From Myxococcales bacterium (lineage in GTDB: Bacteria; Myxococcota_A; Bradymonadia; UBA7976; UBA1532): a DNA stretch of 64,000 nucleotides. The notes under the pieces were generated by a model that was given only the letters and a program-made list of their open reading frames with translations, did not search any database and was not told the DNA's origin. Location of the stretch: positions 372,001 to 436,000 of the forward strand of contig JACKDP010000008.1 of assembly GCA_020633435.1 (NCBI GenBank), read 5' to 3'. The position numbers and the translations under genes are program-made. Shown piece by piece: positions 25,782 through 33,295 of this stretch (its first letter is position 1; each line of letters begins with the position of its first letter).

Positions 25782-26118
25782 GGTCAGCGCACCCCTCGCA
25801 GAGAGAGCGTCGGAGCGCGGCGGTGGGCGGCAGCGAGCATCGTGGCCTCGGTCCGCGCCTGCCCGGTGGCGGCGCGCCCAGTCGGTCGATGGAGTCATCC
25901 AGCGTCACGGAGAAGCGGGGCGACACAACGCAATGCCCGTGCCGGCGCTCCCGCGGCGGGCGCCCTGGCGGCCCTGGGGAGAAATCGGACAGGCCGCGCC
26001 CGGGCCCCGCCCACAACCACCCCAGCGCCCGACGGCGCGTCGCGCCCGCAGCGCTGGCCCGGTTGGTGCTCAGCGGCCGGACGACCCGACCTCCCCGGCC
26101 GGGCACCGCGGAGGTTCG
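25782..26118. other. Intergenic region with no recognised element
   Basis: A 337-bp divergent spacer between the degenerate histidine kinase and the deiminase-family gene. It must contain promoters for both, but I see no clear -35/-10 pair, hairpin or repeat. If the kinase starts at 25898 the spacer is shorter. Confidence 0.5.
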
Positions 26119-27129
26119 ATGCGCTCGACGCTCTGGCTCCTGCTCCTGCTCCTCAGCACCAACGCCCTCGGGCGGGTCGGCCCCGTCCCCGACTACGCCC
26201 CCCTGGCGCTGGTGCGTACGCACGTGCAAGCCATGGATCTCTCACCGGAATTCGTCGAGCGCCTGGGCAGCCTGGCCGGCCGGCGCCACACCGTCGTGGG
26301 CGAGGAGGACACCCTCGGCACGATGGTGTGGCTGCGCGACTACCAGCCCATCTACGTGCGCGACGCCGAGGCCCACCTGCACGCGCTGCGGGTCAAGTCG
26401 CTGCTCCCCGAGCGCAACGGCCTCAAGTTCACCGGCGACCCGCCCATCGAGGACCTGCCCCTCGTGCACGAGAACGGCAACCTGGTGGTCGCCGGCCGCT
26501 ACATCTTCATCTCGGACCGCGTCTTCGAGGACAACGAGGTGGAGGCCCCGGAGTCGCTGGGGGAGCGCCGCCCCCTGGTGCGCGACCTCGCCCAGGCCCT
26601 GCACCGCCCCGAGGCCGACATCGTCATCATGCCGCAGCTCCCGGGCGAGGGCACCGGGCACGTCGACCTGTACCTGCTGCCCGTCGCCGACGACGTGGTG
26701 CTGGTGCCCTCCATCTCCGAGGAGGCGCTGGTCGATCTGACCGAGGGCGAGTGGATCCTCGGGCGCGTCGCGGCCGACTTCCTGGACGAGCAGGCCCGGT
26801 TCCTGACGCGGCTGGGGCTGGTGGTCAAGCGGCTGCCCATGCTGCCGCCCCGCCTGATGCCCGCGGTGGACCGCTCGGCGGAGGACGCCGTCTTCTTCTC
26901 GCCCGCCAACTCCCTGCTGCTCAACGTCGGCGGCCGCCGCAGCGTGCTCATCCCCGACCTGGACCAGTCCGCCCTGCGGACGGGGCACCGCCGCCTGTAC
27001 AAGCAGTACCGAAAGCAATGGTCCCGCACGTTCCAGGGCCTCGGCTGGCGCCCCGTGTTCGCCGACGCCACGGAGCTCTCGCGCTACCTCGGCTTCTTCC
27101 GCTGCCTGAGCGCCGTCGTGCCCGAGTAG
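26119..27129 (+). CDS. Secreted agmatine/peptidyl-arginine deiminase-family protein
   Basis: A 336-residue protein with a signal peptide (MRSTLWLLLLLLSTNALG). The body fits the amidinotransferase/deiminase fold that hydrolyses guanidino groups: MVWLRDYQPIYV (D74, like the WxRDxGP block), LVHENGNLVV (E118), GTGHVDLYLLPV (H181, D183) and a C-terminal Cys in LGFFRCLSAV (C329) at the nucleophile place. Agmatine deiminase is normally cytosolic, so an exported member might act on peptidyl-arginine or free arginine outside the cell. CGGAGGTTCG precedes the ATG. Substrate choice cannot be read from the sequence. Confidence 0.72.
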   Translation: MRSTLWLLLLLLSTNALGRVGPVPDYAPLALVRTHVQAMDLSPEFVERLGSLAGRRHTVVGEEDTLGTMVWLRDYQPIYVRDAEAHLHALRVKSLLPERNGLKFTGDPPIEDLPLVHENGNLVVAGRYIFISDRVFEDNEVEAPESLGERRPLVRDLAQALHRPEADIVIMPQLPGEGTGHVDLYLLPVADDVVLVPSISEEALVDLTEGEWILGRVAADFLDEQARFLTRLGLVVKRLPMLPPRLMPAVDRSAEDAVFFSPANSLLLNVGGRRSVLIPDLDQSALRTGHRRLYKQYRKQWSRTFQGLGWRPVFADATELSRYLGFFRCLSAVVPE

Positions 27130-27250
27130 GGCCACGGCGCGACAGACCGGCGCCCGGGACAGAGGCCGGACACACCCGGCCCCCGGCCTGCCCGCAAGTC
27201 CCAGAAAGCCGTTTCAAGACGAGGACTTCCGACGGCGAGCCCCCCCACCC

Positions 27251-27294
27251 GCGCGCGCCGGCGATGCGACGGGAGCTTTTTTCAACATCCTGCT
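27251..27294 (+). repeat. 44-bp direct repeat, copy 1
   Basis: Begins GCGCGCGCCGGCGATGCGAC and ends TTTTTTCAACATCCTGCT. Identical to 27417-27460, period 166 bp. The end pairs with GCAGGCTGTTGGAAA just downstream as an imperfect inverted repeat. The region before each copy is also related (GAGGACTTCYGACG). Confidence 0.9.
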
Positions 27295-27367
27295 GGCAGG
27301 CTGTTGGAAAGAGTGGACCGAGCACTCGGCGAGCGCGAGTGGGCCAGCTGCAAGGAGGAAGACCGCA

Positions 27368-27386
27368 GACAATGCCGAGCATTGTC
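27368..27386. repeat. Small perfect palindrome
   Basis: GACAATGC-CGA-GCATTGTC, 8-bp arms with a 3-nt loop, lying between the two 44-bp repeats. Confidence 0.8.
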
Positions 27387-27416
27387 GAGGACTTCTGACG
27401 ACGCAGCAGATGGCCC

Positions 27417-27460
27417 GCGCGCGCCGGCGATGCGACGGGAGCTTTTTTCAACATCCTGCT
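27417..27460 (+). repeat. 44-bp direct repeat, copy 2
   Basis: Exact copy of 27251-27294, ending 13 nt before the regulator's ATG. Its last bases also form ACATCC-TGCTA-GGATGT (27451-27467), a 6-bp-arm palindrome that could be an operator or hairpin in the leader. Confidence 0.9.
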
Positions 27461-27473
27461 AGGATGTGCCCCC

Positions 27474-28874
27474 ATGGCGCACCGCATCCTGCTCGTCGAT
27501 GATGATCCGCTGGCCCTCCGCCTCGTCGCCCGCATGCTGCGCGCCCGGGACATCGAGGTCGAGACGTCCAGCTCGGGCGACGAGGCCCTCGAGATCCTCG
27601 GCCGGCAGCCCATCTCCGCGCTGATCACCGACCTGGTGATGGACGGCATGGACGGCGAGGAGCTGCTGCTGACGGCGAAGCGGCGCCACCCGACGTTGCC
27701 CGTCGTCGTGATGACGACCCACGGCTCCATCGACACCGCCGTCCGGCTCATGCAGCACGGCGCCGCCGACTTCGTGACGAAGCCCGTCGAGCCCGAGCGG
27801 CTGGGGCGCGCCGTGCAGCGCGTCCTCCGGGAGGCCGAGCTGCACGGCGAGGTGGCGGCCCTGCGCGACGCCCTCACCCGGGCGGCCCCCGATCGGCAGA
27901 TCGTGGGCGACGCGCCGGCCTTCCGCGCGCTGCGAGAGCGGCTGCCGCTGGCGGCGCGCAGCGAGGCCCCCGTCCTCATCCTGGGTGAGACGGGCACCGG
28001 CAAGGAGCTCGTCGCGCGCGCAGTGCACAGCCTCTCCCCGCGCAGCGCCGCGCCCATGGTGGCCGTGAACTGCGGCGCCCTGCCCGCCGAGCTGCTGGAC
28101 TCCGAGCTCTTCGGCCATGTGCGGGGCGCCTTCACCGACGCCCGGCGCGACAAGCCTGGCCTCGTGGAGGAGGCCGACGGCGGCACTCTCTTCCTCGACG
28201 AGATCGGCGACATGCCCCTGCCCCTCCAGGTGAAGCTGCTGCGCTTCCTGCAGGAGGGCGAGGTCCGCCGGGTGGGCAGCAACGAGGCGCAGCGCGTGGA
28301 CGTCCGCGTCGTGGCGGCCACCCACCGCGACCTGGCGAGCGGCGTCGACGATGGGGAGTTTCGCGAAGACCTCTACTACCGCCTGAGCGTCGTGCGCTTG
28401 CAGGTGCCCCCGCTGCGGGCCCGCAAAGAAGACCTGCCGGCCCTCGCCCGCCACCTGCTCGCGCGCCACGCCGCCGCCACGAGCCGCCCCGTCGTGCAGC
28501 TCGCCCCCGACGCCCTCAGCCGCCTCACGGCCCATGACTGGCCCGGCAACGTGCGCGAGCTGGAGAACGTCCTGCGCCGCGCCCTGGTGTTCTGCCCGGG
28601 CGACGTCATCGACGCCTCCCTCCTGGAGTTCGACCGCGCGCCGTCGACGCCCGCCGGCCTCCCCGCGCCGGGCGAGCGCGGCGTCGATCTGGGGGTGCCG
28701 CTGCGCCAGGCCAAGGCGGCCCTCGTCGACGACTTCCAGCAGCGATACGTGCTGGCGGCGCTGGCCCAGGCCGGCGGCGTGGTGGCCGAGGCGGCCCGCC
28801 TCTCCGGCAAGGATCGCAAGAGCTTCTGGGAGCTCATGCAGCGCTACGGCATCCAGGCGGACGACGCGCCTTGA
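27474..28874 (+). CDS. NtrC-family sigma-54-dependent response regulator
   Basis: A 466-residue three-domain regulator. Receiver domain 1-120 with acidic pocket DDD (9-11), phospho-acceptor D53 and K103. AAA+ domain about 140-375 with Walker A GETGTGKE (171-178), Walker B GGTLFLDEIGD and the sigma-54 contact loop written GAFTDA (218-223) instead of GAFTGA. A Fis-type helix-turn-helix lies at 425-460 (VVAEAARLSGKDRKSFWELM). It would activate sigma-54 promoters when phosphorylated by the kinase encoded directly downstream, whose TTG start overlaps its stop. First gene of a five-gene operon. The Asp in GAFTDA is unusual and may weaken or change sigma-54 contact. Confidence 0.92.
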   Translation: MAHRILLVDDDPLALRLVARMLRARDIEVETSSSGDEALEILGRQPISALITDLVMDGMDGEELLLTAKRRHPTLPVVVMTTHGSIDTAVRLMQHGAADFVTKPVEPERLGRAVQRVLREAELHGEVAALRDALTRAAPDRQIVGDAPAFRALRERLPLAARSEAPVLILGETGTGKELVARAVHSLSPRSAAPMVAVNCGALPAELLDSELFGHVRGAFTDARRDKPGLVEEADGGTLFLDEIGDMPLPLQVKLLRFLQEGEVRRVGSNEAQRVDVRVVAATHRDLASGVDDGEFREDLYYRLSVVRLQVPPLRARKEDLPALARHLLARHAAATSRPVVQLAPDALSRLTAHDWPGNVRELENVLRRALVFCPGDVIDASLLEFDRAPSTPAGLPAPGERGVDLGVPLRQAKAALVDDFQQRYVLAALAQAGGVVAEAARLSGKDRKSFWELMQRYGIQADDAP

Positions 28875-30232
28875 CCGGCCGGCGCGCCACCTCCCTCGGG
28901 CTGCGCCTGGCCCTCGGGGCCTCTCTGCTCGTCGCGACGACCGCCGCCGGGGTGGCCTGGGGCATGGTGGACGCCATGGTCGGCGACCTGCACCGCGCCC
29001 TGGAGCTGCGCAGCGAGGCCGTGGCCCGCGGCCTCGCCCAGCTCTCGGCGCCGGCCCTCGGCCGCGGCGACGACGCGGGCCTGGCCCAGCTCCTGGGCGA
29101 GGTCTGGGACGTCGAGGACGTCGCCCGGGTCGAGGTGCGCGACCTGCTCGGCCGCGCCCACGCCAGCCGCGTCTTCGACGCCGCCGTGGGCGAGGACGCC
29201 GCCGTCGTCGTCGCCCCCATCACCGGCGAGCCCGACGAGGAGGGCTTCCGGGACGCCATCGGCACCATCCGCGTCGTCCTCTCGGGCCGGGGCAACGCCG
29301 CGCGGCGCCTGCGCTATCTGCAGCTCGCGGCGCGGGTCTCGGCCGCCGTCGTGGTGGTCGGCCTCGCCGCCGCCTTCGCCCTGGCGTGGGCCCTCGTCCG
29401 CCCCCTGCGCCGCCTGCAGACGGCCGCCAGCGCCCTCGCCGCCGGCCAGTACGCCGGCGACCTGCCCGACGCTGGCCCCCGCGAGGTGCAGCGCCTGGGC
29501 GCCGTCATCCGCGAGGCCATCGCCGCCGTCGCCGCCCGGGAGGCCGAGCTCAACGACGCCAACGACCGCCTGCGCCGCACCGAAGAGGCCCGCGAGGCCA
29601 TGACGCACATGCTCGTGCACGACCTCCGCGGCCCGCTGAGCAACCTGCTGATGCTGCTCGACGTGGTGGAGGGCGACGTCCACCCCGACGACCGGCCCCT
29701 GCTCGCCGAGGGGCGCGCCCGCTGCCAGGGCCTGCTCGAGCTCATCCAGGATCTGCTGGCCATGAGCCGCATCGAGGCCGGCCATGTGCACCTCGATCTG
29801 GCCCGCGGCGACGTGGCGACGCTGGTGGGCGGCGCCCTGGACCAGGTGGGGCACCTCGCCCGCCAGCGCCGCTTCGACATCCAGGTGGGCGAGACGCCCG
29901 GCACCCTCGTCGCCGACCAGCGGCTGCTGCAGCGCGTCCTCGTCAACCTGCTGCTCAACGCGATGCGCCACGGCCGCTCGCCCGCCCAGCTCGACGTGGA
30001 GGCCGCCGACGAGGCCCTCACCTTCGTCGTGCGGGACGCCGGCGGCGGCGTGCCCGCGGAGGCCGCCGAGCGGATCTTCGAGAAGTTTCAACGGGCTGGC
30101 AGCGCTCGTGGAGGGGCGGGCCTGGGCCTCGCCTTCGTCCGGCTCGTCGCCCGCGCCCATGGCGGCGACGCCTGGGTCGAGGGCGCGCGCTTCGCCGTCC
30201 GCATCCCCCGGACCCCACCGGAGCCCGCATGA
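28871..30232 (+). CDS. Membrane sensor histidine kinase
   Basis: A 453-residue kinase with two transmembrane helices (about 12-32 and 156-178) enclosing a sensory domain, a HAMP-like segment, a dimerisation domain with H-box HMLVHDLRGPLSN (H250), and a HATPase domain with N-box LLQRVLVNLLLNAMRH, VVRDAGGGVP and GAGLGLAFV. All catalytic boxes are intact, unlike the kinase-like protein at 24930-25781. It phosphorylates the NtrC-type regulator upstream, from which it is separated by a 4-nt TTGA overlap. The signal sensed is unknown; the downstream FecR and outer-membrane genes suggest an envelope-linked input. Confidence 0.92.
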   Translation: MTGRRATSLGLRLALGASLLVATTAAGVAWGMVDAMVGDLHRALELRSEAVARGLAQLSAPALGRGDDAGLAQLLGEVWDVEDVARVEVRDLLGRAHASRVFDAAVGEDAAVVVAPITGEPDEEGFRDAIGTIRVVLSGRGNAARRLRYLQLAARVSAAVVVVGLAAAFALAWALVRPLRRLQTAASALAAGQYAGDLPDAGPREVQRLGAVIREAIAAVAAREAELNDANDRLRRTEEAREAMTHMLVHDLRGPLSNLLMLLDVVEGDVHPDDRPLLAEGRARCQGLLELIQDLLAMSRIEAGHVHLDLARGDVATLVGGALDQVGHLARQRRFDIQVGETPGTLVADQRLLQRVLVNLLLNAMRHGRSPAQLDVEAADEALTFVVRDAGGGVPAEAAERIFEKFQRAGSARGGAGLGLAFVRLVARAHGGDAWVEGARFAVRIPRTPPEPA

Positions 30233-31311
30233 AGACGCTCGCCGCGTGGGCCCTCGCGCTCCTCTTCACCGCGCCCGCGGCCCACGCCCTCGACCGCCCC
30301 GGCCTGCACCTGGCCCGCGGCCAGCGCCTGCTCATCGACGGCGACCTCGACGGCGCCGAGGCCGAGGCCCGCCGCGTGCTGGCCGCCTGGCCCGACGCCG
30401 CCCGCGCCCGCCTCCTCCTCGCGCAGGTCGCCCGCGCGCGCGGGGACGAGGCCACCGCCCAGCGCCTCATCGCCGCCGTCGAGGCCACCGGCGCGCGCCT
30501 CGCCCGCCTGGAGGCCCAGCGCCTCCGCGCCCCGGCCTCCGCCCCGCTGCGCCTGCACCTCGCCCTCGGCGGCCAGCTCGACACCCGCGCCGTCAGCACC
30601 CCCGTCGTCGCCATCAGCCCCCCGGCCCTCGGCGACGTCCCCGCCTGGCGCGCCCTCGTCGCCGGCGACGTCGGCCTGGACGTCGGCCCCGTCGAGGCCC
30701 GGATCGGGGTGGAACGAACCCTGCACTTCGAGGCGGGCGAGGAGGCAGACATGGCCACGCTCGACCGCACCGCGCTCTGGGTGGAGGGGCGCACCCAGAC
30801 CACCGCCGGCCCGACCCGCCTGGGGCTCTCCCTCCTCGGCCGGGCCGCCCTCGCCGGCCGCCCGGGCGACCTCGCCTACGGCGGCCCCGGGGCCACCGCC
30901 TGGCTGCAGATCCCCGGCCCCGTCACGACCCCCTGGCTGCGCGTGAGCGCCCTGGGCCTGGCCCTCGCCGACGCCGATCCGCTCGCCTGGGCGGAGGCCG
31001 AGGTGGGCGCGGAGGTCCGGCTGGGGCGCGTCCGCCTGGGCCCGACGCTGCAGGCGAGCTGGCTCGGCCCCGACGGCTGGCGCGAGGCCGGCGCCGCGGG
31101 CCGCCTCGCCGTCACCGCCGGCCCCGTCCAGCCTGCCCTCACCGGGGGCGCCGCCATCCGGGACGACGATCGGGGCCTGCGCCCCCACGCCACCGCGGCG
31201 CTGCGCGTCCCCCTGGGCGCCCACGCCGCCACCCGCCTCGAGGGGGCCTGGCAGTCGGTCGCCGACCGCCACCGCCTGCTCGGCGGCTTGCACCTGGAGT
31301 TCTGGCGATGA
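30229..31311 (+). CDS. TPR-containing outer-membrane-type protein
   Basis: A 360-residue exported protein (signal to about residue 20, AAHA-LD). Residues 25-100 contain tetratricopeptide-like helices (QRLLIDGDLDGAEAEARRVL, ARLLLAQVARARGDEATAQR). The remainder is made of alternating polar and hydrophobic strands ending FWR, consistent with a beta barrel. The ATG overlaps the kinase stop in ATGA. This TPR-plus-barrel layout in an operon with a FecR protein resembles outer-membrane components of surface sensing systems, but the function is not established. Confidence 0.68.
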   Translation: MKTLAAWALALLFTAPAAHALDRPGLHLARGQRLLIDGDLDGAEAEARRVLAAWPDAARARLLLAQVARARGDEATAQRLIAAVEATGARLARLEAQRLRAPASAPLRLHLALGGQLDTRAVSTPVVAISPPALGDVPAWRALVAGDVGLDVGPVEARIGVERTLHFEAGEEADMATLDRTALWVEGRTQTTAGPTRLGLSLLGRAALAGRPGDLAYGGPGATAWLQIPGPVTTPWLRVSALGLALADADPLAWAEAEVGAEVRLGRVRLGPTLQASWLGPDGWREAGAAGRLAVTAGPVQPALTGGAAIRDDDRGLRPHATAALRVPLGAHAATRLEGAWQSVADRHRLLGGLHLEFWR

Positions 31312-31994
31312 GACCCACGCACCTGATCTGGCTGGCCCTGGCCAGCCCCGCCTTCGCCCAGGCCCCCGAGGTCGCCATGCTCAGCGACCTGCAGGGGCGC
31401 GTCGAGGTCCGCAGCGAGGCGGCCTGGATCGCCGGCCGCCTGGATCAAGGCCTCGCCATCGGCGACGGCGTGCGCACCTGGCCCCGCAGCTCGGCCGAGA
31501 TCCACTTCGTGGACGGCACGGTGCTGATGCTCACCGAGCGCACGCGCATCCGCATCACCACGGCCCTCTTCAACCCGGGCGAGGCCCCCGTGCCCATCCA
31601 GGTAGCCCTCGCCGCGGGCGGCGTGGACGTGCGGGCCGGCCGCCAGCCGCTCTCGGTCGCCAGCGCCGACGGCGGCGTGGTCGAGGTGGCCCCCGGGGAG
31701 TCCGCCTTCGTCTCCATCCAGGGGGAGGGCCCCGCCGCGCGCCTGCTCGCCGGCCCGCCCCAGCAGCTCGTCTCGGTGGACGTCGTGCCCGACGCCCTCG
31801 GCCCCCCCGACGTCCGGGGCGGCCCCGAGCCCGGCGCCGCCCCCGCGGGCTCCCCCGCCGCCGCCCCCGGCGCCGCCGCCGCGGGCACCATCGAGGTCGG
31901 CGGCGGCGGCCACGTCGTCATCCCCGACCTCCCAGCCCCCGCGGAGACGCCCCCGACCCAGGTGCGTGTCCGCGTGCGTGTGAGGACGCCATGA
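31308..31994 (+). CDS. Secreted FecR-domain protein
   Basis: A 228-residue protein with a signal peptide (LIWLALASPAFAQ). Residues 20-140 are a FecR domain: a beta helix-like block with LSDLQGRVEVRSEAAW, LAIGDGVRTWPRSSAEIHFV and VDVRAGRQPLSVASADG. Such domains relay extracytoplasmic signals or bind surface polymers. A Pro/Ala-rich linker and a short basic tail (RVRVRVRTP) end the protein. ATGA overlap with the gene before and again with the next. Confidence 0.85.
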   Translation: MRPTHLIWLALASPAFAQAPEVAMLSDLQGRVEVRSEAAWIAGRLDQGLAIGDGVRTWPRSSAEIHFVDGTVLMLTERTRIRITTALFNPGEAPVPIQVALAAGGVDVRAGRQPLSVASADGGVVEVAPGESAFVSIQGEGPAARLLAGPPQQLVSVDVVPDALGPPDVRGGPEPGAAPAGSPAAAPGAAAAGTIEVGGGGHVVIPDLPAPAETPPTQVRVRVRVRTP

Positions 31995-32950
31995 GCCGCC
32001 TCGCCTGCTTCGCCCTGCTCGCGCTGGTCGCCGGCTGCGCCCCCGCCGCCGCGCCCACCGGGCGCATCGCCCTGCCCCTCGACGTGGACGTCCTGCCCGC
32101 CGCCGACGCCGTGGATCTGCGCGTCCTCGCGGCCGGCGCGGAGGAGTCCAGCCACCACCTGACGCCGCCCTGGGGCGAGCCACCCCTCCTCGAGGTCACG
32201 CCCGGGGACGACCGCGTCATCACCCTCGAGGCCTCGGTGGGCGGCGTGCCCTACGCCATCGGCGAGTCGGCCCCCGTGACCGTCGAGGCCGGCACCACCG
32301 TGGACGTGGAGGTCGTGGTGGATCTCGTGGGCGTGCTGGAGGTCCGCCCCCTCGGCATCCTGCCGGGGCAGGTCACCGGCGTGCTCGCCGAGGCCCTGGA
32401 CCGCCCGGCCGGCTTCCTGCCCCTCACGGCGGACGGCGACGCCTTCACGGCCACCCTGCCCGTGGGCCGCTACGCCCTGCAGTTCGGCCTCGCGGACGCC
32501 ATCCTCGACTTCGTGCCCGCGGCCTCCGTGGAGGTCGAGGTGGCGGCGGGCGTGCGGCGCACCTGGGCCGAGCCCCTCATCGGCCCCGCCGACCCCCTGC
32601 CCCTCCCCGGAGTCGCCGTCCGCCTGGAGCTCGAGGTCCCGGGCGGCGCGCTCCTGGGCGGCCTGCTCCCCGTGGCGGCCGACGTCATCGTCCGCGCCCG
32701 CGACGCCGAGGGCCGCGTCGCCACCGGCTACCGCGGCGAGGTCCGCTTCCTCACCGAGGGCCTCGCTGGCCTGCTGCCCGCGGCCCTCGTCCCTGACCCC
32801 TATCGCTTCGGGGAGCAGGACGCCGGCGTCCACACCTTCAGCGGCGCGCTCCAGGCCGCCGTCAGCCTGCTCACGGGCACCCTCCGCCTGACCGTCTCCG
32901 ACGACGGCGGCCTCACCGCCTCCCTCGACCTGCCCGTCCTCTCCCGCTGA
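31991..32950 (+). CDS. Lipoprotein, last gene of the two-component/FecR operon
   Basis: A 319-residue lipoprotein (MSRLACFALLALVAGC, Cys16). Beta-rich throughout, with Ig- or carboxypeptidase-regulatory-like strands (GTTVDVEVVVDLVGVLEVRP, RFLTEGLAGLLPAALVPDP). No catalytic residues are evident. It is joined to the FecR gene by ATGA overlap, so it belongs to the same unit and is probably a surface component regulated by or serving the kinase pathway. Confidence 0.68.
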   Translation: MSRLACFALLALVAGCAPAAAPTGRIALPLDVDVLPAADAVDLRVLAAGAEESSHHLTPPWGEPPLLEVTPGDDRVITLEASVGGVPYAIGESAPVTVEAGTTVDVEVVVDLVGVLEVRPLGILPGQVTGVLAEALDRPAGFLPLTADGDAFTATLPVGRYALQFGLADAILDFVPAASVEVEVAAGVRRTWAEPLIGPADPLPLPGVAVRLELEVPGGALLGGLLPVAADVIVRARDAEGRVATGYRGEVRFLTEGLAGLLPAALVPDPYRFGEQDAGVHTFSGALQAAVSLLTGTLRLTVSDDGGLTASLDLPVLSR

Positions 32951-32959
32951 CCCCCCCAC

Positions 32960-33010
32960 CGTGGGGTCCCCCGTGGGGTTTTCCCCACGCAGCGGGGGGC
33001 TTCCCCCACG
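32960..33010 (+). terminator. Nested hairpin after the two-component operon
   Basis: CGTGGGG (32972-32978) and CCCCACG (32983-32989) enclose a TTTT loop, and outer arms CGTGGGGTCCCC (from 32960) and CTTCCCCCACG (to 33010) can pair around it. It sits 10 nt after the last stop of the operon, so a terminator is likely, although there is no U tract. Confidence 0.55.
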
Positions 33011-33134
33011 CCGAAGCGGCCGAAAGCGGCCCCGAGGTGCTGGCACGGCGGTTGAAATACCCCCTCCCCGTCAACGCGAGTCACCCCGGACCCGATGATT
33101 TCAAACGGGATTCCGGGTGACAGCGCCAGTTCCC

Positions 33135-33178
33135 GGGCGGCGCCCACCATTCCCCCCCCCACGGGGAGGGCGCCGCCC
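33135..33178. other. Perfect inverted repeat, 11-bp arms
   Basis: GGGCGGCGCCC (33135-33145) and GGGCGCCGCCC (33168-33178) with a 22-nt spacer containing a C run. Lies in the gene-free 345-bp stretch 32951-33295. Confidence 0.7.
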
Positions 33179-33189
33179 ACTTCCTTCTC

Positions 33190-33238
33190 CTGGTGGGCAA
33201 TGCGGACGGGCCCGACCCCTGCCCGCATTGCCCACCAG
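33190..33238. other. Perfect inverted repeat, 16-bp arms
   Basis: CTGGTGGGCAATGCGG (33190-33205) and CCGCATTGCCCACCAG (33223-33238) with a 17-nt loop that itself contains CGGGCCCG. It precedes the alanine-rich lipoprotein gene by about 58 nt, so a leader regulatory structure or an intrinsic terminator is possible. Confidence 0.7.
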
Positions 33239-33295
33239 GGGGGACTGGCCTCGCGCGCTCTTGCATTGCTCGAAACCCGATCCCTGGAGGCCACC

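Larger units (their letters stand above)
27130..27473. other. Intergenic region with duplicated palindromic repeats
   Basis: A 344-bp spacer upstream of the sigma-54 regulator gene. It holds two 44-bp direct repeats, at least three small palindromes and no gene. The region looks like an intergenic repeat element of the REP/MITE kind, though no ORF or target-site duplication was identified. Confidence 0.55.

Noticed and set aside
27474..28874. A sigma-54 promoter (TGGCAC-N5-TTGC) upstream of the regulator operon.
   Set aside because: No match with proper spacing was found by eye in the leader or the repeats.
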